Shown here piece by piece: positions 7,661 through 14,964 of a stretch of DNA of 16,056 nt. The DNA comes from Wolbachia endosymbiont of Cylisticus convexus. GTDB taxonomy: Bacteria > Pseudomonadota > Alphaproteobacteria > Rickettsiales > Anaplasmataceae. The notes beneath the pieces are model-generated. The model ran no database searches. It was given only the letters and a program-made list of their open reading frames with translations, and was not told the origin of the DNA. Position numbers and translations under genes: made by a program. Position 1 is the first letter of the stretch. The number at the start of each line of letters is the position of its first letter. The stretch spans positions 1 to 16,056 of the forward strand of contig NZ_QPIP01000030.1 of NCBI RefSeq assembly GCF_003344345.1, read 5' to 3'.

Positions 7661-8686
7661 ATGATAATAAATGAAAACGAAATTTTATTATATACAACTC
7701 CAGATGGAGACGTGAGAATTGATGTTTTGTATCGAGATGAAAACATTTGGCTTACACAAAAAAGAATGGCGGAGTTGTTTGATGTTAATATTAGAACAAT
7801 TAGTGAGCATTTACAGAACATATTTGCTAGTCAAGAGTTAGATAAAGATTCAGTTATCCGGATTTTCCGGAATACTGCTGAAGATGGTAAACAGTACCCT
7901 ACACAATTTTATAATTTGGATGCAATTATAGCTATTGGTTATCGAGTTAATTCTAAAAAGGCTACATCTTTCAGAGTATGGGCTACAAAAATTTTGAGAG
8001 ATTTCATCATCAAAGGATTTGCATTAGATAGCGAACGGCTAAAAAACGGCCCAAAGTTTGGCAAAGACTACTTCAATGAATTACTTGAAAAAATCAGGGA
8101 AATACGAGCATCCGAACGTAGGTTTTACCAGAAGATTACTGACATTTATGCTGAATGCTCTGCAGACTATGATCCAAATTCAGAAATAACAAAACAATTT
8201 TATGCAAAAGTACAGAATAAATTATATTGGGCGATTTATGGCCTGACTGCAGCAGAGCTAATATATTCTCGAGCTGACCACAAAAAACCAAATATGGGGC
8301 TAACTACATGGAAAGATGGTCCTGGCAACAAAATTCATAAGAGTGATGTGAGTACTGCAAAAAACTACTTGACTGAAAAAGAGTTGAGTGAACTAAATCA
8401 TATTGTTTCGATGTATCTAGATTATGCGGAACTTCAAGCAAGAAAGCATCGGCTAATGAAAATGCAGAATTGGGTTGAAAAGTTGGATGCATTTCTATTG
8501 TTCAATGATTATGAAGTACTTAAAGATGCTGGTAAAGTTAGTGCTGAAGTTGCAAAAGCTCTAGCTGAAGGAGAATACGAAAAGTACAGAGTTATACAGG
8601 ACAAATTACATGAATCTGATTTTGATGAATTAATTAAAGCAAGTAAAGAAAGTGAGAAAATAACTACAACAAAAACCAGCTTGTAG
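7661..8686 (+). CDS. RhuM-family protein (accessory/cargo gene)
   Basis: A 341-residue, full-length member of the RhuM family (named after a gene of Salmonella pathogenicity island 3). The N-terminus has the hallmark order ENIWLTQKRMAELFDV, TISEHLQNIF, DSVIRIFRNTAEDGKQYPTQ, FYNLDAIIAIGYRVNS and FRVWATKILRDFIIKGFALD. The WLTQKRMAELF / TISEHLQNIF part looks like a helix-turn-helix. The C-terminal half has a conserved-looking block LYWAIYGLTAAELIYSRADH and MGLTTWKDG, then a helical stretch. The family is spread on mobile elements in many bacteria and its biochemical role is unsettled; I assign none. The gene stands alone, facing away from the packaging operon and followed by 2 kb without genes, which fits a moron-type insertion. 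Start: ATG at 7661 with AGGTAGAG upstream. Confidence 0.9.
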   Translation: MIINENEILLYTTPDGDVRIDVLYRDENIWLTQKRMAELFDVNIRTISEHLQNIFASQELDKDSVIRIFRNTAEDGKQYPTQFYNLDAIIAIGYRVNSKKATSFRVWATKILRDFIIKGFALDSERLKNGPKFGKDYFNELLEKIREIRASERRFYQKITDIYAECSADYDPNSEITKQFYAKVQNKLYWAIYGLTAAELIYSRADHKKPNMGLTTWKDGPGNKIHKSDVSTAKNYLTEKELSELNHIVSMYLDYAELQARKHRLMKMQNWVEKLDAFLLFNDYEVLKDAGKVSAEVAKALAEGEYEKYRVIQDKLHESDFDELIKASKESEKITTTKTSL

Positions 8687-8756
8687 TTGAGCTATCTGTG
8701 TTTGACATCTTGCTTTTATTTTAATTTCAAGGGGGGTGAAAAATTGTCCCCACCCT

Positions 8757-8942
8757 TTAGAAAGCCCTATCTGCCAATAAATAGTGAAAACATAAATCTT
8801 TGTCTCCATTGTACGCGATAAAATTGGAGACGTAAATAAATAAATTTAGACCTTTGTCTCCATCTTGAACTATTGAAAGGGTTTTGTAGCTTATGTTTAT
8901 GGCAGCAACTTCAAACTTTTTTCCTTTAGCTTCATCTACAAA
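8757..8942 (-). pseudogene. Remnant reading frame, unrecognised (no start codon)
   Basis: On the minus strand, 61 codons are open between stops at 8945-8943 and 8759-8757, with no ATG or GTG in frame. The translation is protein-like: FVDEAKGKKFEVAAINISYK, then TLSIVQDGDKGLNLFIYVSN, then FIAYNGDKDLCFHYLLADRAF. It contains an imperfect internal repeat (QDGDKGLNLFIY / YNGDKDLCFHYL) that matches the doubled GGAGACAAAG in the DNA. Upstream, stops appear every few codons. The best reading is the tail end of a decayed gene. I do not recognise the family, and chance cannot be excluded for 61 codons. Confidence 0.3.
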
Positions 8943-10100
8943 TTATTTATTAGAGATTACCTAAAGACTCAACTTAAGAGTTTTAGATAAAAGTTGTTAT
9001 ATTTCTATAAGACCTCTAAAATAACCAGCTCTTGTTGCACCAAAATTACAAAAACTGTTCACTTTTTGAAAAAATATTTTACAACAAATAAAAAACGTGA
9101 TAGGCTAAGGTGAGGCTTTTTTATAGTGAGTAAAAGTTTAAGGTAAGAAATAATTTTAAAATGACTCTTAATCGAGTTTTAAGCTACCTTACATGAGTAA
9201 TTTAGATCCTGGTTGTACAATTGGTGCCCTGAAGTTGTAGAATCTTTTTAAAACGCTATTATCAGCTATCTTGTCTTTTGTAAGCATTTATCTTTTTTAG
9301 GTTATCCAAAATGCAATAGTAGGTTTTTCATATTTTTGTCTCTGTGTTGTATTTTTATTTAGGGCGATCTGATTCGTTAAGTCTTCTGGAAATGGAAAAA
9401 TAACGTCTTATAGGTATTAAATGGATAAAAATGCAGAATTTCAATGGTTTAGGTGTATTATATTTCTATTTCCTTATTTTGAAATTTTGCTGGAAATCAC
9501 AAAACTCAGAACGGCTTTTTACTCCTTAAAACCTTACTTTGAAGAATAGGCCACAGTAGTAGATTAGGTATTTACCATAAAAATGTGACCTTTAGCTATT
9601 TTTAAAGGCTATTAAAATTTAGTGATACCTTTAATTATCTTATAATAACTAGGTTTATGTCTACTAATATCATGAAATGCAGATATCACATGGTCCACCT
9701 ATATGCATAAGTAGTTAGAACTTTTACCAGCTAAAAAACAAATTTGCAAATTTCACAAACCAACCTTAGTCATCTCTGCTTACTGTAGTAAAAAAGTTCT
9801 TGGCACAAAGATACAAACATGAAAAAGGCGTTTCTCTTTAAAGCTAGCTACACTTTTTAAGTGGGAAACCAACCCCCTGATTAAAGATCGCTTATAAAAC
9901 AACTCTAAACTCAACTAAAAGGTATTTTCAGTAGTCTTACTATCACGAAGCAAACTTACCTGTAAGTTTAATAAAATTTTCATGCCTTGTAAAGAAAATT
10001 TTCTAAAAAGAATTTAACGTTTCCTGTCTCAAATCCTTTTTTTAGAGAGTCATCTACAAAGGTTAAAGAATAAATAAGAATGAAAAATATAAAATATAAA

Positions 10101-10122
10101 TAGGGTATTATTATATACCTTA
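10101..10122. repeat. Short stem-loop in AT-rich DNA
   Basis: TAGGGTAT (10101-10108) pairs with ATACCTTA (10115-10122), 8 bp with one G-U pair and a 6-base loop. A second AATAGGGTTTTT follows at about 10139. Role unknown; it lies in the most AT-rich part of the gap, upstream of the replication gene. Confidence 0.35.
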
Positions 10123-10207
10123 TTTTTATTATTTATAATAATAGGGTTTTTCTCTAAACTAAGAAACACTCAAAATCAGCCAAGGAGCAGCCTTTTATGA
10201 TATTATA

Positions 10208-10321
10208 GTAGTTTGCTTGACTTGTAACCTTAAATTATGTTAAACTACCCTACAGTAGACTACTTCTCAGCTTAATGAGATTTCATTTTATAATCTAAAC
10301 TGACCTAAACTGCCTAAAATC
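10208..10321. repeat. Repeat cluster upstream of replication operon, possible origin or operator
   Basis: GTAGTTT (10208-10214) is inverted as AAACTAC (10242-10248), and a small CTAC-A-GTAG dyad follows (10250-10258). CTAAACTG occurs at 10295-10302 and 10305-10312, with a third partial copy CTAAAATC at 10314, giving steps of 10 and 9 bp. Between the inverted arms lies TTGCTT-N17-TATGTT, a possible host-type promoter. Short iteron-like repeats beside a replication gene are typical of origins, but these copies are few and short. Confidence 0.3.
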
Positions 10322-10423
10322 ATCGTAATCTCAAACCTGACTTCTTAAAATTTCGGACGAATTTGCGTGTATATAAATTTGTTGGACAAAAAACCTATCT
10401 ACAGTTTTTAAAATTTTGGTGAA

Positions 10424-10446
10424 TATATATAGTAAGGGAACACATG
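10424..10446 (+). promoter_or_regulatory. Partial fourth promoter element with ribosome site and ATG
   Basis: TATATATAGTAAGG (TATAGT at 10428-10433) is followed by GAACAC and an ATG at 10444. This closely matches the -10 and ribosome-site part of the element before the gene at 15774, but the two CCGG blocks are missing. The ATG opens only a 22-codon frame ending at 10512, inside the next promoter element. It may be a leader peptide, or the remains of a gene start. Confidence 0.35.
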
Positions 10447-10496
10447 TACTTTCATAAACATATATTTGCTGTTAGAAAAAAAATTTCTCTACTCTT

Positions 10497-10533
10497 CCGG
10501 AAAAACCTATGAGAAATCCGGTATTACTATAGT
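10497..10533 (+). promoter_or_regulatory. Shared CCGG-type promoter/operator, copy 2 (replication operon)
   Basis: CCGGAAAAA (10497), five variable bases, GAGAAATCCGG (ending 10521), then TATAGT at 10528-10533. The CCGG blocks start 21 bp apart, as in the copies at 7490/7511 and 15722/15743. No -35 match is seen at the expected distance. Transcription would start near 10540, leaving a leader of about 130 bases before the primase-helicase gene. Confidence 0.65.
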
Positions 10534-10537
10534 AAAA

Positions 10538-10559
10538 GGTACAGAGACATCTCTCTACC
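10538..10559 (+). promoter_or_regulatory. Stem-loop at the predicted 5' end of the replication transcript
   Basis: GGTA-C-AGAG (10538-10546), loop ACAT, CTCT-C-TACC (10551-10559): eight pairs with one C-C mismatch. It begins about 5 bases after the TATAGT box, so it would form at the very 5' end of the mRNA. A 5' hairpin there could stabilise the transcript; as DNA it could be an operator. Confidence 0.45.
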
Positions 10560-10671
10560 CATATAACTGTATTTTAAATTACCAGCCTTTAAGAACATCA
10601 TCACGAGCTATGTAACAGAAAAAAAGACATTTTGTCAACAAACATAGCTTATTTTAACAGGAGAAAACAAT

Positions 10672-12735
10672 ATGCATGATAAGCAAGCTTTATTTGAAAG
10701 AGCAGCAGAAGTAAAAGCAGAACTACTCTCAAGAATAGAATCATCTTTATCCTACTTATTACCAAATGGTACTTTCCACGGCGGTAAGTTCTATGTTGGT
10801 AATATTAGGGGAGATAGGGGAAAAAGCTTAGTAGTAGAAATAAGAGGAGAAAAAGCCGGATTATGGGTTGATTTTGCCACGAGCGACGGTGGTGATATAT
10901 TTGATCTCTGGCGGGATGTTACTGGCAAGACGAAGTTTCTTGATACCATAGAAGATATAGAACAATGGCTTGGCCGTTCAACATTTCAACCAAATCAGTT
11001 GGAATACTTAAATAAATCAGAAATACATTGGGATTACCACGATGAAAACAACCAAGTAATAGCTAAAATTTATCGTTATTATGATGCTGCAGGAAGAAAA
11101 CGATATAGCTGTTTTAATGTAAAAAACTCAAGTAGTACTGCACCGGAACCAAGACCTTTATATAATATTCCAGGTATAATTAAATCTGACAAAATTGTTT
11201 TCGTTGAAGGTGAAAAATGTGCTGAAAGTTTAATAAATAAAGGCATAACCGCAACAACGACGATGTTTGGGGCAAATTCACCTATTGAGAAAACAGATTG
11301 GACTTTGCTAAAAGGTAAACATATTATCATTTGGCCAGACAATGATGAAGCAGGCAATAAATATGCCAAAAACGCTGAAAAGAAACTTTTAGAACTTGGT
11401 GTTGCATCACTTGTCACACTTAAGATTCCTCAAGATAAACCAAAAACTTGGGATGCTGCTGATTGTATTCAAGAAGGGATAGATGTTGAAAAGTTTTTAG
11501 CTACAACTATTCGCATACCATGTAGAAAAAACGTTACCTTCTTTCTTGCAGATCAATACTTAAATGAAAAATCTTCTGGACCAGGTGATATTATTGAGCC
11601 AAGAGTTTTAACTCCAGGTGGTCTTTTAGTATTTGGTGGAGCTCCGAAGGTTGGTAAAAGCGATTTTCTCATCTCATGGCTTACATATATGGCTGCAGGA
11701 AAATCATTTCTTAGCATGTCACCTACTAAGCCTTTACGAATTCTTTATCTTCAAACAGAGGTTGGTTATTTCTACATGTGTGAGCGCATGAAACAACTTA
11801 AACTTGATCCAGAGGTTCGTAAATTAGTTTCCTGTAATTTAGCTATTACACCACAAACAAGGCTGCTTTTAAATGAAGACGGCATTAAAGACATTGTCAC
11901 TGAAGCAGAAAAGATCTTTGATCCAAGTACAGTTGATGTCATTGCCATTGATCCATTGCGTAATATCTTTGATGCTGATGAACATGGTAGTGAAAATGAT
12001 AATAATGCCATGATTTTCTTTCTCCAGGAGAGAGTTGAAAAACTGCGTTCTCTAATCAATCCAGATGCTGGAGTAATTTTAGTGCATCATACAAAAAAAA
12101 TGCCAAAGAAGTTATTGGAAGAAGATCCATTTCAAAGCTTTAGTGGCGCAAGTAGTCTGAGGGGATTTTATACTACTGGAATGGTCATGTTTAGGCCGGA
12201 TGAGAAAAACAGCAATCGTCAATTGATATTTGAGTTACGTAACGGTCATTCCATTTCACCAAAATGCGTTGATAAAGTTAATGACCATTGGTATGAGATT
12301 GATCCAGAGTCACATAGGCTAGTGAATAAAGATTATGGTGAAAAACTAGATGCCGAACGTTCTCGTAGATATGACATCATCTTGGACTTAATATGTGCAG
12401 AAGGACGTAAGGGTCATGCTTATACAATTAATCAGTTTTGTCAGGCATTTGAAAATAAAGAAGGTCTTGGCAGTACACATTCTATACGTGATCGTCTCGA
12501 TGTCCTTGCTACCAAAGGCTACGTTAAATTCAACAAAGAAGGCAAAAACGCTGCAAGAAACAAATACGGAGTACTTTGCGTTGAAGGTATGGAATTTGGG
12601 GAAAAAATATTTGATCCAGAGAAGAATAAAAAGGTTACAGTCTATCACAGATTACTACCCACACACTACAAGTCACCACACTATGGCAGCGTAATTCCTG
12701 TAGAAAATCCAAATACTTGGGTTTATCACAATTAA
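10672..12735 (+). CDS. Primase-helicase: Toprim domain plus RepA-like AAA_25 ATPase
   Basis: A 687-residue replication protein. Residues 1-110 form an N-terminal domain (GLWVDFATSDGGDIFDLW) that lacks the CHC2 zinc-finger cysteines. Residues about 170-275 form a Toprim domain: KIVFVEGEKCAESL (Glu179/Glu181) and HIIIWPDNDEAG (Asp223, Asp225). Residues about 305-540 are a RecA-fold ATPase: GGAPKVGKSDF (Walker A, 322-332), LYLQTEV, VIAIDPLRNIF (Walker B, Asp427), VHHTKK (471-476) and GASSLRGFYTTGMVMF. Residues about 565-640 look like a winged helix, followed by a basic tail. It would prime and unwind phage DNA at the fork. The start is supported by AACAGGAG 8 bp upstream. It heads the rightward operon behind the CCGG promoter. 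The ATPase part has a close stand-alone paralogue four genes on (14136). Confidence 0.9.
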   Translation: MHDKQALFERAAEVKAELLSRIESSLSYLLPNGTFHGGKFYVGNIRGDRGKSLVVEIRGEKAGLWVDFATSDGGDIFDLWRDVTGKTKFLDTIEDIEQWLGRSTFQPNQLEYLNKSEIHWDYHDENNQVIAKIYRYYDAAGRKRYSCFNVKNSSSTAPEPRPLYNIPGIIKSDKIVFVEGEKCAESLINKGITATTTMFGANSPIEKTDWTLLKGKHIIIWPDNDEAGNKYAKNAEKKLLELGVASLVTLKIPQDKPKTWDAADCIQEGIDVEKFLATTIRIPCRKNVTFFLADQYLNEKSSGPGDIIEPRVLTPGGLLVFGGAPKVGKSDFLISWLTYMAAGKSFLSMSPTKPLRILYLQTEVGYFYMCERMKQLKLDPEVRKLVSCNLAITPQTRLLLNEDGIKDIVTEAEKIFDPSTVDVIAIDPLRNIFDADEHGSENDNNAMIFFLQERVEKLRSLINPDAGVILVHHTKKMPKKLLEEDPFQSFSGASSLRGFYTTGMVMFRPDEKNSNRQLIFELRNGHSISPKCVDKVNDHWYEIDPESHRLVNKDYGEKLDAERSRRYDIILDLICAEGRKGHAYTINQFCQAFENKEGLGSTHSIRDRLDVLATKGYVKFNKEGKNAARNKYGVLCVEGMEFGEKIFDPEKNKKVTVYHRLLPTHYKSPHYGSVIPVENPNTWVYHN

Positions 12736-12777
12736 ATTATTAACACTTTAATCATTTCTTAATTAGAGGGGCAAAAT

Positions 12778-13287
12778 ATGCATTCTAAAAATTCCTATAT
12801 TGGTATTAACCCAAAAGTTGTTAAACACATACGACACTATGCTAAGCTTCTGAAGAGAGGAAAAGCTTTTGCTTATAAAGACATTGAAGATGTTGAGCAA
12901 GATCTTTTACTTGACTGTTTGCCTGGCCTTGAGGGTTATAATGAACTTGAAGGACATTTTATAAAACAGTACGTTAAATGCCGTGCTCTTAATTTAAAAG
13001 AGAAAGAACTATGTAAAAAACGTACCATTAATTTTGTTGATGAAGCTTTATACGAAGAGAGCGATGAAAGTCTTGAATATAGCTCCGCAGTACGCATTGA
13101 CGTAAATGAAGCAATTGCAAAGTTACCTAGAGAGTTAAGAAAAATATGTAAACTATTGGCAGAAGATCACAGCATTTGTGAAATTTCCAGAAGGACTGGT
13201 ATACCAAAATCAACTCTCTACGACACAATCAACAAACTACGCAAAGAGTTTTCCCACCTAAAAACATACCTAAAACGAGATTTCTAA
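12778..13287 (+). CDS. Small phage RNA polymerase sigma factor (sigma70/ECF-like)
   Basis: A 169-residue protein with two-part ECF-like architecture. Residues about 12-80 resemble sigma region 2: HIRHYAKLLKR, DIEDVEQDLLLDCLPGL, then GHFIKQYVKCRALNLKEKE, matching the family pattern of D-x-x-Q, F-x-x-x-x and R-x-x-x-D. Residues about 108-160 resemble region 4, with helix-turn-helix CEISRRTGIPKSTLYDTINK. It would direct RNA polymerase to phage promoters. Ribosome site AGAGGGGC. It lies 42 bp after the primase-helicase gene in the same operon, whose promoter carries the shared CCGG element, so self-regulation is possible. A plain DNA-binding regulator with a sigma-like HTH is the alternative. Confidence 0.8.
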   Translation: MHSKNSYIGINPKVVKHIRHYAKLLKRGKAFAYKDIEDVEQDLLLDCLPGLEGYNELEGHFIKQYVKCRALNLKEKELCKKRTINFVDEALYEESDESLEYSSAVRIDVNEAIAKLPRELRKICKLLAEDHSICEISRRTGIPKSTLYDTINKLRKEFSHLKTYLKRDF

Positions 13288-13311
13288 CTCTATATCATAA
13301 GGGGGGAAAAC

Positions 13312-14118
13312 ATGAAAATAATAAACAACAAAGAAAGAGCAAAAATAGTAACAGGTGTGAAAATGGTAATCTTCGGACCTTACGGAATTGGCAAGACTAG
13401 CTTACTCAAAACTCTCGATGAATCAACAACACTTTGTCTTGATTTTGAAGCAGGACTTTTAGCTGTACAAGACTGGAAAGGGGATTCTATCAATATGCGC
13501 ACTTGGAATGAGGCCAGAGATATTGCTTGTCTTATTGGTGAGCCAAACCCTGCACTAAAATCTGATCAAGCATACAGCCAAAGACACCATGAACATGTAT
13601 CTGGCAAGTATAAAGATCTTCTTTCTGAAGTTTCTAAATACCGATGCATCTTTGTAGATAGTATAACTGTTGCTTCACGTTTATGTCTATTATGGGCAAA
13701 AATGCAACCTGAAGCTTTTTCTGAAAGAAGTGGAAAGCAAGACATGAGAGCTGCTTACGGAATGCTTGCTCAAGAAATGATGGCTTGGCTCAATCAATTT
13801 CAACACATCAGAGATAAAGACATCATCATAGTTGGCACACTAGGTCAATATCTCGATGACTGTAATCGTTCAACCTGGCTACCTCAATGTGAAGGGGCTA
13901 AAACTGCTAGTGAGATTCCAGGGATAGTTGATGAAGTAATTAGCATGGTTGGAATCAAGAAAGATGATGGCACAGAGGTTCGCTCATTTGTCTGTCAGAC
14001 TATTAACTCTTGGGGATATCCCGCTAAAGATCGCAGTGGCTGCCTGAATATGGTTGAAGAACCGCATTTAGGTAAATTACTTGCGAAAATTAAAGCCAAA
14101 ACTTTGCTGTTTAATTAA
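13312..14118 (+). CDS. RecA-fold ATPase, AAA_24 / Sak4-like recombination protein
   Basis: A 268-residue protein. VIFGPYGIGKTSLLKTL at 19-35 contains the Walker A motif, LCLDFEAGL at 41-49 a paired acidic motif, and CIFVDSITVASRL at 112-124 the Walker B Asp116. KDIIIVGTLGQY at 169-180 and PGIVDEVISM at 203-212 complete the core. This is the AAA_24 family, which includes phage Sak4-type single-strand annealing ATPases related to RAD51/RecA. Such proteins usually sit next to an SSB-like gene, as here (14965). Role inferred: strand annealing or repair during phage replication. An atypical GGGGGG-rich ribosome site precedes the ATG, 25 bp after the sigma gene. Confidence 0.8.
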   Translation: MKIINNKERAKIVTGVKMVIFGPYGIGKTSLLKTLDESTTLCLDFEAGLLAVQDWKGDSINMRTWNEARDIACLIGEPNPALKSDQAYSQRHHEHVSGKYKDLLSEVSKYRCIFVDSITVASRLCLLWAKMQPEAFSERSGKQDMRAAYGMLAQEMMAWLNQFQHIRDKDIIIVGTLGQYLDDCNRSTWLPQCEGAKTASEIPGIVDEVISMVGIKKDDGTEVRSFVCQTINSWGYPAKDRSGCLNMVEEPHLGKLLAKIKAKTLLFN

Positions 14119-14135
14119 AAATTGGAGAAATTATT

Positions 14136-14948
14136 ATGGAACAAAGCTTTTTCAATATCGGTCAAAAAATCCCTTTCTTCAGCGTAAAGGAGTATTTAAG
14201 TGATCAAACGCCAATACCAAAAGATATAATCTCACCAAGAATTCTGACAAAAAGAGGTCTATTGGTACTGGGTGGTCCACCTAAAATTGGCAAAAGCGAT
14301 TTTCTAATTTCATGGCTCGTCCACATGGCTGCTGGTAGATCATTTCTTGGTATGACACCAAATAGACCTTTGAAAATTTTCTACATGCAAACTGAAATTG
14401 AATATGAATATATGAAAGAACGGTTGCAACAACTTCAACTTGATAACGAACTTTTGAATGTAGCTGCCAATAACTTAATTATCACGCCAAGAGTGCAATT
14501 ATCATTTAGTAGTGAAGAAATAGATGAAATTAAAAATGTTGTCAAAGAGCGTTTTAAACCTGATATTATTGCGATTGATCCTCTTCGTAACATTTTTAAC
14601 TCAAGTGAATATGGCAATGAAAATGACAATAGCGCTATGCTATTCTTTTTGCAAAAGACACTCGAAAGACTGAGAAATATTATTAATCCAGATTCAGGCA
14701 TAATACTCACCCACCATACAAAAAAACTATCCAAAAAAATGTTAGAAGAAGATCCATTTCAAGGCCTAAGCGGTGCTGGATCTTTACGTGGATTTTATAG
14801 CACTGGCATGGTGATGTTTGCTCATGATGAAGAAAGCAGTGTACGCCAGATAGTATTTGAGCTTCGTAATGGTGAACGTGTGGCAAGTAAGCTTGTCGAT
14901 AAGATAAATGGTCATTGGGAGCTTGTAGACCAATGGAGTTTTACTTAA
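14136..14948 (+). CDS. Stand-alone RepA-like AAA_25 ATPase, paralogue of the primase-helicase core
   Basis: A 270-residue protein that aligns along almost its whole length (residues 14-265) with residues 289-544 of the primase-helicase at 10672. Shared blocks: RxLTxxGLLVxGGxPKxGKS (Walker A at 46-54), DFLISWL, MAAG(K/R)SFL, AIDPLRNIF (Walker B Asp148), HHTKK at 193-197, LEEDPFQ, SGAxSLRGFYxTGMVMF and ELRNG. It lacks the Toprim and C-terminal winged-helix parts. It could be a hexameric helicase on its own, a partner forming mixed rings with the longer protein, or a loader. All ATPase motifs are intact, so it is probably functional. It starts 17 bp after the preceding gene with TTGGAG as ribosome site. 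Confidence 0.88.
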   Translation: MEQSFFNIGQKIPFFSVKEYLSDQTPIPKDIISPRILTKRGLLVLGGPPKIGKSDFLISWLVHMAAGRSFLGMTPNRPLKIFYMQTEIEYEYMKERLQQLQLDNELLNVAANNLIITPRVQLSFSSEEIDEIKNVVKERFKPDIIAIDPLRNIFNSSEYGNENDNSAMLFFLQKTLERLRNIINPDSGIILTHHTKKLSKKMLEEDPFQGLSGAGSLRGFYSTGMVMFAHDEESSVRQIVFELRNGERVASKLVDKINGHWELVDQWSFT

Positions 14949-14964
14949 TTTATAGGAGGACAAT

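Larger units (their letters stand above)
8687..10671. other. 2-kb AT-rich region without intact genes
   Basis: Nearly every frame is broken by stops. Visible content: a 61-codon open stretch on the minus strand (8757-8942, listed separately). There is a 32-codon minus-strand ORF with an ATG (9287-9189, MLTKDKIADNSVL.., coding-like in composition but not recognised). TTTGTCTCCAT occurs twice (around 8799 and 8853) with an inverted partner TGGAGAC near 8825. A stem-loop lies at 10101-10122. A cluster of inverted and direct repeats lies at 10208-10321, and promoter-like elements at 10424-10446 and 10497-10533. The left 1.4 kb looks like decayed gene sequence. The right part, next to the replication gene, looks regulatory and is a reasonable place for a phage replication origin. 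I see no tRNA, CRISPR or insertion-sequence end. Confidence 0.55.

Noticed and set aside
7858..7870. CCGGATTTTCCGG palindrome inside the RhuM gene, resembling the CCGG element
   Set aside because: The blocks start 9 bp apart, not 21. It encodes the conserved IRIFRN part of the protein, and no TATAGT follows.
8690..10660. tRNA, CRISPR array, insertion sequence or att site in the gene-free region
   Set aside because: No cloverleaf, no regularly spaced repeats, no transposase remnant and no paired terminal repeats could be found by eye.
12395..12694. 99-codon plus-strand frame overlapping the primase-helicase 3' end
   Set aside because: It overlaps in another frame the well-supported C-terminal domain; composition is not protein-like and no ribosome site is seen.
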